Notes: generated from the sequence alone by a model not told the origin. DNA of 5,670 nucleotides from Marinagarivorans sp. UBA5870 (GCA_002432555.1 DJFO01000363.1:6326-11995); one strand, 5' to 3'; positions 1-5,606 are shown, numbered from the stretch's first letter. Numbers and translations: made by a program.

Positions 1-8
1 ACCTCCAT
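1..8 (-). CDS. Start of a downstream gene, cut by the window edge
   Basis: Only the first codons are present, so no product can be named. On the minus strand an ATG at 8-6 is preceded by a perfect Shine-Dalgarno hexamer GGAGGT (22-17) with an 8-base spacer, which is a strong translation start. It lies 35 bases after the stop of the GRDP-like gene, so it probably belongs to the same operon. A second ATG at 24-22 in another frame (reading M-E-V-T-V-N-G-G to the edge) is also open, but it has no ribosome binding site. The GGAGGT motif therefore favours the ATG at 8. That a gene starts here is inferred from the initiation signal alone. Confidence 0.45.
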
Positions 9-16
9 TAACAGTT

Positions 17-22
17 ACCTCC
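17..22 (-). promoter_or_regulatory. Ribosome binding site GGAGGT for the gene at the left edge
   Basis: The minus strand reads GGAGGT, then eight bases, then ATG. This is the consensus Shine-Dalgarno sequence at near-optimal spacing, and it decides the start at position 8. ATGGAGGT occurs twice, 16 bases apart (24-17 and 8-1), so the second copy places another GGAGGT just inside the new reading frame. Confidence 0.55.
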
Positions 23-43
23 ATCGCGCGCGGCGCGCAGGCA

Positions 44-544
44 TCAAGAGTGAACAACGGCGCGGCCTTCCAGCAGGCCGAGCAACCAGTTGTTGAGCTG
101 ATCGACGTTCCACTGAAAGCCCTGCATCAAACGTTCTGCCAGCGGCCAGTAGCGCACCCGCTCCGCATCGAAGGGGCCGTAATTCAAGACATAAGCCACC
201 AGAATATTAATGGTGCGGTCGAAGTCCGGTTTTTTATTTTTGATATCCCGCTCGCGGTACTCCAGATAATCGTTGGAGGTATGGTGAATATAACCCTTGC
301 CGTGCAGCTTGTCGCAAAGAGCAAAATATTCCCGCGTCTCCATGATCCAGAAATGCCAGACCTCGTCCACATCTCGGCTAAAGGGGATATCCCCGTTGCA
401 ATACACTGACATATTGAGATACTTGAGGAGCTCCTCAGTGCGTATGTCGATTTCGGCCGGCGGCAGAGGCGCCAGCTTTTTGTGCAAATAATACCGCATA
501 TTAGGCGAGACAAAAGTTTTGCGCAGTTCTTCATTGGTAATCAT
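44..544 (-). CDS. GRDP-like (DUF1399-type) protein next to a double-glycine peptide gene
   Basis: This 166-residue protein has no signal peptide or membrane segment and is probably cytoplasmic. Its centre resembles the glycine-rich-domain-protein-like family. Residues 58-66 read DVDEVWHFW, followed by Tyr73, Cys77 and GKGYIHH at 83-89, matching the family pattern of Asp-x-x-Trp-His, a Tyr/Cys pair and a Gly-x-x-His. His64, Cys77, His81, His87 and His88 could bind a metal, but this is inference. A later NYGPFDAERVRYW segment (121-133) is also in keeping with the family. The biochemical role of the family is largely unknown. The start is supported by GAGGA (556-552), seven bases before ATG. The gene follows the Cys-rich peptide gene and its terminator on the same strand and precedes another start at the window edge, so it may help to mature, bind or protect the peptide. 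The family call is by motif memory, not by a search. Confidence 0.75.
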   Translation of the reverse strand: MITNEELRKTFVSPNMRYYLHKKLAPLPPAEIDIRTEELLKYLNMSVYCNGDIPFSRDVDEVWHFWIMETREYFALCDKLHGKGYIHHTSNDYLEYRERDIKNKKPDFDRTINILVAYVLNYGPFDAERVRYWPLAERLMQGFQWNVDQLNNWLLGLLEGRAVVHS

Positions 545-586
545 AAAGAGATCCTCGAACTAAAGAGTTCCTCAGATAAAGAGCTC
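544..586 (-). repeat. Three imperfect CTCTTTA repeats in the leader of the GRDP-like gene
   Basis: On the minus strand the sequence between the terminator and the GRDP-like start carries GAGCTCTTTA (586-577), GAGGAACTCTTTA (573-561) and GAGGATCTCTTTA (556-544), at periods of 16 and 17 bases. The last copy supplies the Shine-Dalgarno GAGGA and runs into the start codon. Repeated GAGGA(A/T)CTC could be a protein or RNA binding array, a duplicated ribosome site, or a small local duplication. The sequence does not decide between these. Confidence 0.5.
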
Positions 587-589
587 TAG

Positions 590-623
590 AAAAAAAGGGC
601 GGTCAGTGGCCACCTGCCCGCCC
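590..623 (-). terminator. Intrinsic terminator after the double-glycine peptide gene
   Basis: Read on the minus strand, GGGCGG (623-618) pairs perfectly with CCGCCC (602-597) and is followed at once by seven T (596-590). The 15-base loop contains a second perfect palindrome, GTGGCCAC. It starts eight bases after the peptide stop codon. A strong terminator between a small precursor gene and the next gene on the same strand commonly serves to make more precursor mRNA than partner mRNA, with read-through feeding the downstream gene. Confidence 0.85.
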
Positions 624-630
624 GACACCA

Positions 631-855
631 TCAACGAATAACCGGGTTGACCAAGCCGCCCATATCCAGATTGGAATGGGTGCCGCAGCAGTGGCAGGCG
701 CAGCAGCAAATCGCCACATTGCCTATGTCGACCTTGGCCGCAGACGTATCGGCCACTAGGGCGCCAAACGACGTGTCCAGGCTGACGAATTGGGTGGGTA
801 GCGCCCCACCGGCGACTTCTTTTATTTCGTGCTCTTGCAATTTCCGAATACTCAT
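631..855 (-). CDS. Putative RiPP/bacteriocin-like precursor peptide: double-glycine leader, Cys-cluster core
   Basis: This is a 74-residue peptide. The first 17 residues match the classic double-glycine leader: Leu6 (-12), Glu10 (-8), Ile11 (-7), Val14 (-4), Gly16-Gly17 (-2,-1). Cleavage by a C39-type peptidase after Gly17 would leave a 57-residue core. The core has a Ser/Thr-rich, cysteine-free part (18-49), then CCCACHCC at 50-57 (six Cys and one His in eight residues), GTHS, and a tail LDMGGLVNPVIR. The gene starts well: AAAGGAGA (869-862), six bases, then ATG. An intrinsic terminator follows directly. Together these support a real, highly expressed secreted-peptide gene. The cluster could carry disulfides or thioether bridges, or bind a metal. 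No modification enzyme or C39 transporter lies in the window, so the class cannot be assigned. A plain unmodified bacteriocin or a small metal-binding protein remains possible. Confidence 0.8.
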   Translation of the reverse strand: MSIRKLQEHEIKEVAGGALPTQFVSLDTSFGALVADTSAAKVDIGNVAICCCACHCCGTHSNLDMGGLVNPVIR

Positions 856-1176
856 AGCTTTTCTCCTTTAGATAATTTCCAAAGCAGCACCGCGAAAATG
901 CCCGCATCGGCTGCCGTTGTAAATTAACCAAAGCCGCAGCTCCGCCCCAAGGGATTATTGGCAAAATAAAATGGGAATATTTAACGCATGAACATTGTCG
1001 ATCTGCTCCGCCGAGCAAGATTTCCCGCGGAGAAGTATGACGGTTAGGTTGTATGCCGCAGTGGAATAAGGGCGAAGTGGCAGGTCAGCGTCCGCTTCTG
1101 ATGCAGACGCGCGATGCTTTATGTGAAAGGTGGGGGCGGCCAGAACGACCGCCCGCGTTGTCGGGGCAGCGGCTGG
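856..1176. other. Spacer between the GH9 gene and the peptide gene
   Basis: No convincing gene is seen in these 321 bases. The end near the GH9 gene holds the hairpin at 1134-1154 and a weaker stem (GCGTCCGC 1088-1095 with GCAGACGC 1103-1110, one mismatch, no T tract). The stretch around 957-995 is AT-rich on a GC-rich background and is the likeliest place for a minus-strand promoter for the peptide gene. I find no -35/-10 pair there good enough to annotate. The Shine-Dalgarno of the peptide gene is at 862-869. Confidence 0.5.
1134..1154 (-). terminator. Hairpin after the GH9 gene, possible terminator
   Basis: On the minus strand GGGCGGTC (1154-1147) pairs with GGCCGCCC (1141-1134) around a five-base loop. 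The stem is eight pairs, including one T-G wobble. It begins 22 bases beyond the GH9 stop codon. What follows is CCACCTTTC rather than a real T run, so it may stabilise the 3' end or end transcription only partly. Confidence 0.45.
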
Positions 1177-2886
1177 TCAGCGCAGCGCAGCCAGCACGTA
1201 AACCAGGGGGGCATTCCAATTGATGGCGATTTCGTTGGTGGAAAAGCTGCACCATTCATCGAGATAGGATTTGGCGGGCAGACGGCTGGGATATTTACAT
1301 TTGTCCTGCCAGCCGGGCTGTGGGCCGCCGACCAACATACCCGGCAGGGGCGCTTCGACGCCATCATATTCGGAAATCCGGTGATGGGGATGACGGGGTG
1401 AGAGGCTGCCAAAACCCGTGACGTAAGCGTAACCCGTAGGATTGCGCCCCAGCACATAATCGAGCACGCCGCGCGCGGCGGGCAGATAATGGTCTTGCGG
1501 CTGTAGGCGCTCGGCGATCAACAGAACCATCGCCTTGTTAAGCGCAACGGCATTACTGCCCCAGCGAAAATTATCCTCCACCAAGGGCACCAGATACCCC
1601 GACTGCAAATACTCCTTTACTATTTGATCGGCCATATTTGCCACGAGCTTGCGCGCCTGCTGCTGCAATTTGCCGGGCATTTTGGATTCCTGGGCCAAAG
1701 CAAAAAGGCCAAGGGTCTCCACGTAACTCCATTCCGGTATACGCGGCTGCGCCGGTAGTTCGATGCGGCTTAAATAGGCTTTTTTACCTGTGGTGGCGTA
1801 AAGTTCTGCCGCCGCCCACAACCATTCATCTTTCAGATCCTCATTGGCCATGGCGTAGGTGCCAGTGTTGACCTCGCGCGGCTGCACGTAGAGCACCTTG
1901 GGATTTTTCTCCGCCCAGGCCCAAGCGTGTTCGGCCTGCTGCCGGTACGCCGCCGCGCGGCCCGGCAGCAGGCTTTCATAAGGTGCTATTACCCTGCTGG
2001 CGTACGCCAGGGTCGCCGCGAGATCCAGCGCGGCGGCGGTGCTCTTCTGCACCATATAACGCTTGAGCAGCTGTTCATTTGGCATCCCCGCTTCCGAAAA
2101 CCTGAGCTCGGTCAGCTTGTGGTAGACGCCCCCGTCATCAGGGTCCTGCATGGTCTGCAACCAGTCGAGGTTCCACAGAACCTCGTCGAGGAGGTCGGGC
2201 AAAGAGTTGCCCGATTCGGGAATTTGCAGATTCAAGGTGGCAAACACCGAGGAATAATCGCGCAGGGCGGCCAGAAGTGTGTAGGTACTAATACCGGAGT
2301 TGACCACGTATTTGTTGTAGTCTCCCGCGTCGTACCAGCCTTTTGGCGAGGACAATACCGTGCCCGCGGGGCGGGCCTTGGAGGCCGCCGAGGGGTGCAG
2401 ATAGACCAGGGTGTCTGGGTGCCCGGCGGGCCGGGCAAAAATTCCCGCGTGTTCTTTTTCAATGGTCGCGCCAGCGCGGTTGAGATAATAGGATTTGACG
2501 GCGGCGGCGAGCAGCGCGTCGTAGACGCCTTCGCCTATGGTGAAGGGGTGGGAATCCCCCGCCTCGGCAACCCGGATCTGGTAGCGACCCGGCTTGTTGA
2601 ATGCGGAAAAGTCGGCAATCTTGACCGTTTCCCCCGCCACCTCCCAGGTCTGGGCCTGGGACAAGGGGCCGCGCAGCACTTCGCTTTTCGTGTCCGCTTG
2701 AATCAGCCAGAACTCGCCGCTCGCTACGTCGGGAACCACGGCGATTTTGCTCGCCTCCGGCAGAAATCCCAGCTGATTCAGCTGAATCGCCACCGGCGCT
2801 GCGAGTGTCTCGCCAACCATGGCGGACGCGGTGAGCCACAGCCAGCACCCGCGACGACGCAACACCTGGGAAAAGAACCGAACCAT
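1177..2886 (-). CDS. Secreted glycoside hydrolase family 9 endoglucanase (cellulase)
   Basis: The protein has 569 residues. It hydrolyses beta-1,4-glucan (cellulose, cello-oligosaccharides) outside the cytoplasm. A Sec signal peptide is visible: basic start, hydrophobic stretch about 13-25, and a likely cut near LAA at 28-30. Residues about 32-116 fit the Ig-like CelD_N domain that precedes many GH9 catalytic domains (IQLNQLGFLP near the start, GRYQIRV near the end). The catalytic (alpha/alpha)6 domain runs from about 120 to 567. It has GWYDAGDYNKYV (183-194) with the paired aspartates Asp186 and Asp189 (Asp189 the likely base), RHPHHR (498-503) of the first GH9 signature, and DEWCSFSTNEIAINWNAP (543-560) with Glu552 as likely acid. 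No carbohydrate-binding module or linker is present, so this is a compact form. The start has GAGGG (2898-2894) seven bases upstream. It is divergent from trpR. Substrate could be soluble oligosaccharides rather than crystalline cellulose; some marine GH9 relatives act on other glycans. Confidence 0.93.
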   Translation of the reverse strand: MVRFFSQVLRRRGCWLWLTASAMVGETLAAPVAIQLNQLGFLPEASKIAVVPDVASGEFWLIQADTKSEVLRGPLSQAQTWEVAGETVKIADFSAFNKPGRYQIRVAEAGDSHPFTIGEGVYDALLAAAVKSYYLNRAGATIEKEHAGIFARPAGHPDTLVYLHPSAASKARPAGTVLSSPKGWYDAGDYNKYVVNSGISTYTLLAALRDYSSVFATLNLQIPESGNSLPDLLDEVLWNLDWLQTMQDPDDGGVYHKLTELRFSEAGMPNEQLLKRYMVQKSTAAALDLAATLAYASRVIAPYESLLPGRAAAYRQQAEHAWAWAEKNPKVLYVQPREVNTGTYAMANEDLKDEWLWAAAELYATTGKKAYLSRIELPAQPRIPEWSYVETLGLFALAQESKMPGKLQQQARKLVANMADQIVKEYLQSGYLVPLVEDNFRWGSNAVALNKAMVLLIAERLQPQDHYLPAARGVLDYVLGRNPTGYAYVTGFGSLSPRHPHHRISEYDGVEAPLPGMLVGGPQPGWQDKCKYPSRLPAKSYLDEWCSFSTNEIAINWNAPLVYVLAALR

Positions 2887-2903
2887 AGACCAACCCTCAG
2901 ATT

Positions 2904-2909
2904 ATTATA
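2904..2909 (-). promoter_or_regulatory. Candidate -10 box (TATAAT) for the GH9 gene
   Basis: The minus strand reads a perfect TATAAT 17 bases upstream of the GH9 start codon. The best -35 at a usual distance is TTAATC (2933-2928, 18-base spacer), which is poor. Transcription from this box would start near 2897, inside the Shine-Dalgarno GAGGG, which argues against it being the main promoter. It may be a coincidental AT patch, or activator-dependent with a very short leader. Confidence 0.3.
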
Positions 2910-3009
2910 TGTGCCAAAGAGGCGGCAGATTAACAAACCCCTCTGTCCAGCGTAAGACCGGTCCGCGGTTACCTTATGCGCGGCGGTGGCGGATGCCTTC
3001 CCGATAGTT

Positions 3010-3015
3010 TAGACT
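3010..3015 (+). promoter_or_regulatory. Weak candidate -10 box of the trpR-trpE-trpG operon
   Basis: TAGACT matches four of six bases of the sigma-70 -10 consensus, and transcription would start near 3022. That puts the operator palindrome just downstream of the start site, where a bound repressor could block. No acceptable -35 is visible 16-18 bases upstream (the sequence there is GGCGG-rich), so this is a suggestion only. Confidence 0.2.
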
Positions 3016-3033
3016 AGCGCCCTGACCAACCGC

Positions 3034-3043
3034 GTACTAGTAC
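3034..3043 (+). promoter_or_regulatory. Candidate TrpR operator, palindrome GTACTAGTAC
   Basis: GTACTAGTAC is a perfect 10-base palindrome that ends exactly at the base before the trpR ATG. It equals the CTAG-centred half-operator of Escherichia coli trp operators (ACTAGTAC; consensus GTACTAGTTAACTAGTAC), and with GC in front (GCGTACTAGTAC) it resembles the half-site used in TrpR-DNA structural work. A second CTAG is at 3014-3017, inside TTTAGACTAGC, but its spacing is not the canonical eight bases. Given the adjacent TrpR gene, autoregulation of the trpR-trpE-trpG unit is the natural reading. There is no good Shine-Dalgarno before trpR, because the operator occupies that place. Confidence 0.65.
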
Positions 3044-3343
3044 ATGAATACACGCCGACAGCTCCGCCGAGACTTGATCAAGTTGCTCTGCACCATTTCC
3101 GATCCCAAGGAGATGGAAGCGGCCCTGGAGGCTATTCTGACTCCTCGGGAACTCGAGGGCATTGAGAATCGCCTGCAGATTTTCCGGTTGCTGGCCCAGG
3201 CCGTCCCGCAGCGCGAAATCGCCGCTCAGCTCAATGTGGGCATAGCCACGGTTACCCGCGGGGCCAACGCGCTCCGCAACAGCCGTTTTTTTGAACAATA
3301 TCCCTTGACCGCCGAGCAGCCCGACCGCCCCGGCCGTAAATAA
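3044..3343 (+). CDS. trpR: Trp operon repressor TrpR
   Basis: This 99-residue all-helical repressor (about 108 in E. coli) is expected to act as a dimer that binds trp operators when loaded with L-tryptophan. It aligns by eye with E. coli TrpR: LTPRELEGIENRLQI (32-46) matches LTPDEREALGTRVRI, and QREIAAQLNVGIATVTRG (56-73) matches the helix-turn-helix QRELKNELGAGIATITRG. Thr33, Arg43 and Arg72-Gly73 correspond to the corepressor-pocket Thr44, Arg54 and Arg84-Gly85. E. coli Ser86 and Ser88 are both Ala here (74 and 76), and Ser88 lies at the Trp amino group, so affinity may differ. The ATG is the first after an in-frame stop at 3038-3040. No clear Shine-Dalgarno precedes it, consistent with low repressor output. 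It is the first gene of a unit with trpE 24 bases downstream. Confidence 0.93.
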   Translation: MNTRRQLRRDLIKLLCTISDPKEMEAALEAILTPRELEGIENRLQIFRLLAQAVPQREIAAQLNVGIATVTRGANALRNSRFFEQYPLTAEQPDRPGRK

Positions 3344-3367
3344 AGTTGGCTTACGAAAGAATTTCCC

Positions 3368-4768
3368 ATGCAAACATCCAGCCCACCCCCAATTGAATTG
3401 CCTGGCAAGCCCAATTACATCAAGCTTGCGGAGGACCAGAACTTTTTTGAGCTGTTCCGCAAGATCGAAAAGCGCTACGCCAACTGTTTTTTGTTCGAGT
3501 CCCTCGGCGAAGAGAGCCACATCGCCCGCCATCACATTATCGGCTTCGATCCGGCCCAGATCATCTGCGCGGAAAATCGCACTTCCTTAAGCATTACGGA
3601 CACCGCCTCTGGCATCACCACGCGGTACCCTTGCACCAATCCCTACTACGCGCTGCGCGCAATCGTGCCACAGAACATTATCTCCCGCCGCTACGCCGGC
3701 GGATTGGTCGGCTATCTTGGTTACGACTCGGTCAATTTTTTTGAGCCCGCGCTACAAATCAAAACCAGTGATTTGTTCGAGCCATTCAAATTCGGGGTCT
3801 ATATCGACGGGCTCGTATACGATCAAGTGACCGGCGAAATTTTTTATTACTTCTACGAGCGCAACCGCTATCAGGAAATCGCCCAGCTGTTGCACGGTCA
3901 AAGCGAGCCGTTTGGCCCGACGGAATGCGTCTGTGAAGGCGATACTATGTCGCGCGCGCAGCACGCGCAGGCAGTCGCCAAGGTGAAGGAAGACATAGGT
4001 GCAGGCCTGGTGTTTCAATGCGAAGTCGGTTTTAAAACTCGCTACACCATTCGCGGCGATACCACGCATATTTATGCCAAGCTGCGCGCGACCAACCCCT
4101 CGCCGCACATGTATTATCTGAAATTCGGCGACCAGAAGCTTATAGGCGCATCTCCCGAATTGCTGTTTCGCCTGCGCAGCGGGGAAATGGAAACCTTCCC
4201 GCTCGCCGGCACCACCAAACGCGGCCGGGACGCGGCCGAGGACACCCAACTCGCCCGCGCTTTGCTGAACAACCCAAAAGAGATCGCCGAGCACAATATG
4301 TTGGTGGACCTCCACCGCAACGACCTCGGCCGCGTCGCCCGCTTTGGCACAGTCAAAGTGCGCAGCCTCATGGATATCAAGCGATTTTCCCATGTGCAGC
4401 ACATCTCCTCGGAGATCGTCGGCATATTGCACGAGCGGGAAGATATGTTTTCCGCCCTCGCCGCCAATTTTCCCGCGGGCACTTTGACCGGCGCGCCCAA
4501 GGTAGAAGCGATGAAAATCATCGATGAACTGGAGGGCGACGGGCGCGGCCCCTACGGCGGTGCCGTGGGCCAATTCAGCTTCAACGGCGACTGCACCTTT
4601 GCAATTCCTATCCGGTCGATTTTTGTCAAAGGGGAAACCGCCTATGCGCAAACCTGCGGCGGGAACGTCTACGATTCCAACGCAGACGATGAATATCTGG
4701 AAATCGAACGCAAGCTGTCCGCGATGCGCAACGTGCTGGCCAGCTTCGCCCCACCGGCAACAGAATGA
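3368..4768 (+). CDS. trpE: Anthranilate synthase component I (TrpE), short atypical form
   Basis: TrpE converts chorismate to anthranilate using ammonia passed from TrpG, the first step of tryptophan synthesis. The 466 residues (E. coli 520) contain the chorismate-binding core: NPSPHMYYLKFG (243-254), GASPELL (260-266), PLAGT (278-282), EIAEHNMLVDLHRNDLGRV (305-323), HVQH (342-345), FPAGTLTGAPK (368-378) and RGPYGGAVG (393-401). Ala280 in PLAGT marks anthranilate synthase rather than PabB, which has Lys. FLFES (41-45) sits where the LLES feedback motif lies, and NPSP-x-M is kept, so Trp inhibition is plausible. Odd points are GLVFQCEVGFKTRYTIRGD (213-231) in place of the usual AGD-FQVVLSRR, and QTCGGNVYDS (428-437) in place of QAGAGVVxDS. 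Overall it looks closer to the short archaeal-type TrpE than to enteric TrpE. The start has only a weak GAAAGA upstream. Its stop overlaps trpG by four bases. Confidence 0.95.
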   Translation: MQTSSPPPIELPGKPNYIKLAEDQNFFELFRKIEKRYANCFLFESLGEESHIARHHIIGFDPAQIICAENRTSLSITDTASGITTRYPCTNPYYALRAIVPQNIISRRYAGGLVGYLGYDSVNFFEPALQIKTSDLFEPFKFGVYIDGLVYDQVTGEIFYYFYERNRYQEIAQLLHGQSEPFGPTECVCEGDTMSRAQHAQAVAKVKEDIGAGLVFQCEVGFKTRYTIRGDTTHIYAKLRATNPSPHMYYLKFGDQKLIGASPELLFRLRSGEMETFPLAGTTKRGRDAAEDTQLARALLNNPKEIAEHNMLVDLHRNDLGRVARFGTVKVRSLMDIKRFSHVQHISSEIVGILHEREDMFSALAANFPAGTLTGAPKVEAMKIIDELEGDGRGPYGGAVGQFSFNGDCTFAIPIRSIFVKGETAYAQTCGGNVYDSNADDEYLEIERKLSAMRNVLASFAPPATE

Positions 4769-5421
4769 GCCCGACCATGCGCGTACTGATTATCGACAAT
4801 TACGATTCCTTCACCTACAACCTCTACCAATACGTGGGAGAAATGCTCTCGACGCAATTGGGCTACGGCCAATTTGAGGTGTCGGTCAAGCGCAACAATG
4901 AAATAACCCTCGACGCCATTCGCCAGTGGAATCCGACGCGGCTGATCATTTCTCCCGGACCCGGCTCACCGGACGACCCCCGCTATTTCGGCGTATGCAG
5001 CGACGCGATTTTGCAGCTGGGCAAAACAACTCCCCTCTTGGGCGTGTGTCTCGGCATGCAGGGCATAGCGCACTGTTTCGGCGGCAAAGTGGTGCGGGCG
5101 CCGGTGCCCATGCACGGCAAAACCTCCGTGATCCGACACGACCGTAAGGGCGTCTACCGCAATATTCCCCAGGGACTGGAGATCATGCGTTACCACTCCT
5201 TGATGGTGGACGCCATGAGTCTGCCCGACTGCCTGGAAATTACCTCGGTGATCGCGCCGGCGGACGGGGATAAGGATTTGGCGAGCGCGGCGCGGGCCGG
5301 CTGCGAAATTATGGGTATCCGCCACCGGCAATATCCGATTGAAGGCATTCAATATCATCCCGAATCCTTTGCGACCGAAGGGGGCAAGGAACTGCTGGGG
5401 AATTTTTTGGCACAATCCTAA
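4765..5421 (+). CDS. trpG: Anthranilate synthase component II (TrpG), glutamine amidotransferase
   Basis: TrpG releases ammonia from glutamine and delivers it to TrpE. The 218 residues form a class I amidotransferase domain: VLIIDNYDSFTYNL (7-20), ISPGPGSPDDP (62-72), the nucleophile loop GVCLGMQ (93-99) with Cys95, HGKTS (117-121), RYHSL (142-146), and QYHPESF (196-202) with His198 and Glu200 completing the triad. RYHSL and the HGKTS oxyanion-partner loop are typical of TrpG/PabA. The listed ATG overlaps the trpE stop (ATGA), which implies translational coupling and equal subunit output. A second ATG at 4777 (MRVLIIDNYDSF) matches the usual family N-terminus and is an equally good start. It could also serve p-aminobenzoate synthesis, as in organisms with one shared amidotransferase. 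Nothing here shows that. Confidence 0.95.
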   Translation: MSPTMRVLIIDNYDSFTYNLYQYVGEMLSTQLGYGQFEVSVKRNNEITLDAIRQWNPTRLIISPGPGSPDDPRYFGVCSDAILQLGKTTPLLGVCLGMQGIAHCFGGKVVRAPVPMHGKTSVIRHDRKGVYRNIPQGLEIMRYHSLMVDAMSLPDCLEITSVIAPADGDKDLASAARAGCEIMGIRHRQYPIEGIQYHPESFATEGGKELLGNFLAQS

Positions 5422-5471
5422 GAGACGATCAGCGGACTCGTTGCGCTGACCCATTGCACTCTCGCATGGAC

Positions 5472-5531
5472 CGTCTCGCAACCTCAGTCGGTCGTCTGGC
5501 AATCTTAGTCCGCGGCTTCGCAGTCTCCGTC
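5472..5531. repeat. Three imperfect tandem repeats, 21-base period
   Basis: CGTCTCGCAACCTCAGTC (5472-5489), CGTCTGGCAATCTTAGTC (5493-5510) and GGCTTCGCAGTCTCCGTC (5514-5531) align without gaps at an exact period of 21 bases. The shared core is T-x-GCA-x-x-CT-x-x-GTC. The third unit runs directly into the first REP-like arm. Twenty-one bases is two helical turns, so same-face protein binding is possible. A slipped-strand relic is as likely. Confidence 0.6.
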
Positions 5532-5606
5532 CGTTGTCCCCGCGCAGGCGGGGACCCAGGCTATGTAGCAGCGTTCCCTGGGTTCCCGCCTGCGCGGGAA
5601 TGACGG
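5529..5606. repeat. REP-like inverted pair with GC-rich hairpins
   Basis: The left arm (5530-5560) and the reverse complement of the right arm (5577-5607) match at 27 of 31 positions across a 16-base spacer. Each arm is also a hairpin by itself: CCCCGC-GCAG-GCGGGG at 5538-5553 and TTCCCGC-CTGC-GCGGGAA at 5583-5600. This is the architecture of dispersed intergenic REP/MITE elements common in proteobacterial genomes. It may protect the 3' end of the trp mRNA. The mobilising enzyme (RAYT type) is not in the window. Confidence 0.75.

Noticed and set aside
572..1018. Minus-strand open frame of 148 residues overlapping the peptide gene in another frame
   Set aside because: It runs through the peptide's ribosome site and the terminator. 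The 74-residue frame has the better start, leader motif and stop placed before the hairpin.
2904..2918. Sigma-54 promoter for the GH9 gene (TTGGCAC on the minus strand)
   Set aside because: The -24-like TGGCAC is present, but no GC element lies at the -12 position; the following bases are TATAATAAT.
1927..2955. Plus-strand open frame of 342 residues
   Set aside because: It is antisense to the GH9 gene, whose signal peptide and catalytic motifs are intact. The frame is a by-product of GC-rich codon use, with no recognisable motif.
3344..3367. Trp attenuator or T-box between trpR and trpE
   Set aside because: The gap is only 24 bases, with no leader peptide rich in Trp codons and no competing hairpins.
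3752..4651. Minus-strand open frame of 299 residues
   Set aside because: It is fully antisense to trpE, which has every family motif. It shows no domain and no ribosome site worth noting.
3368..4768. PabB (aminodeoxychorismate synthase) instead of TrpE
   Set aside because: The motif is PLAGT with Ala, not the PIKGT Lys of PabB, and the gene sits between trpR and trpG.
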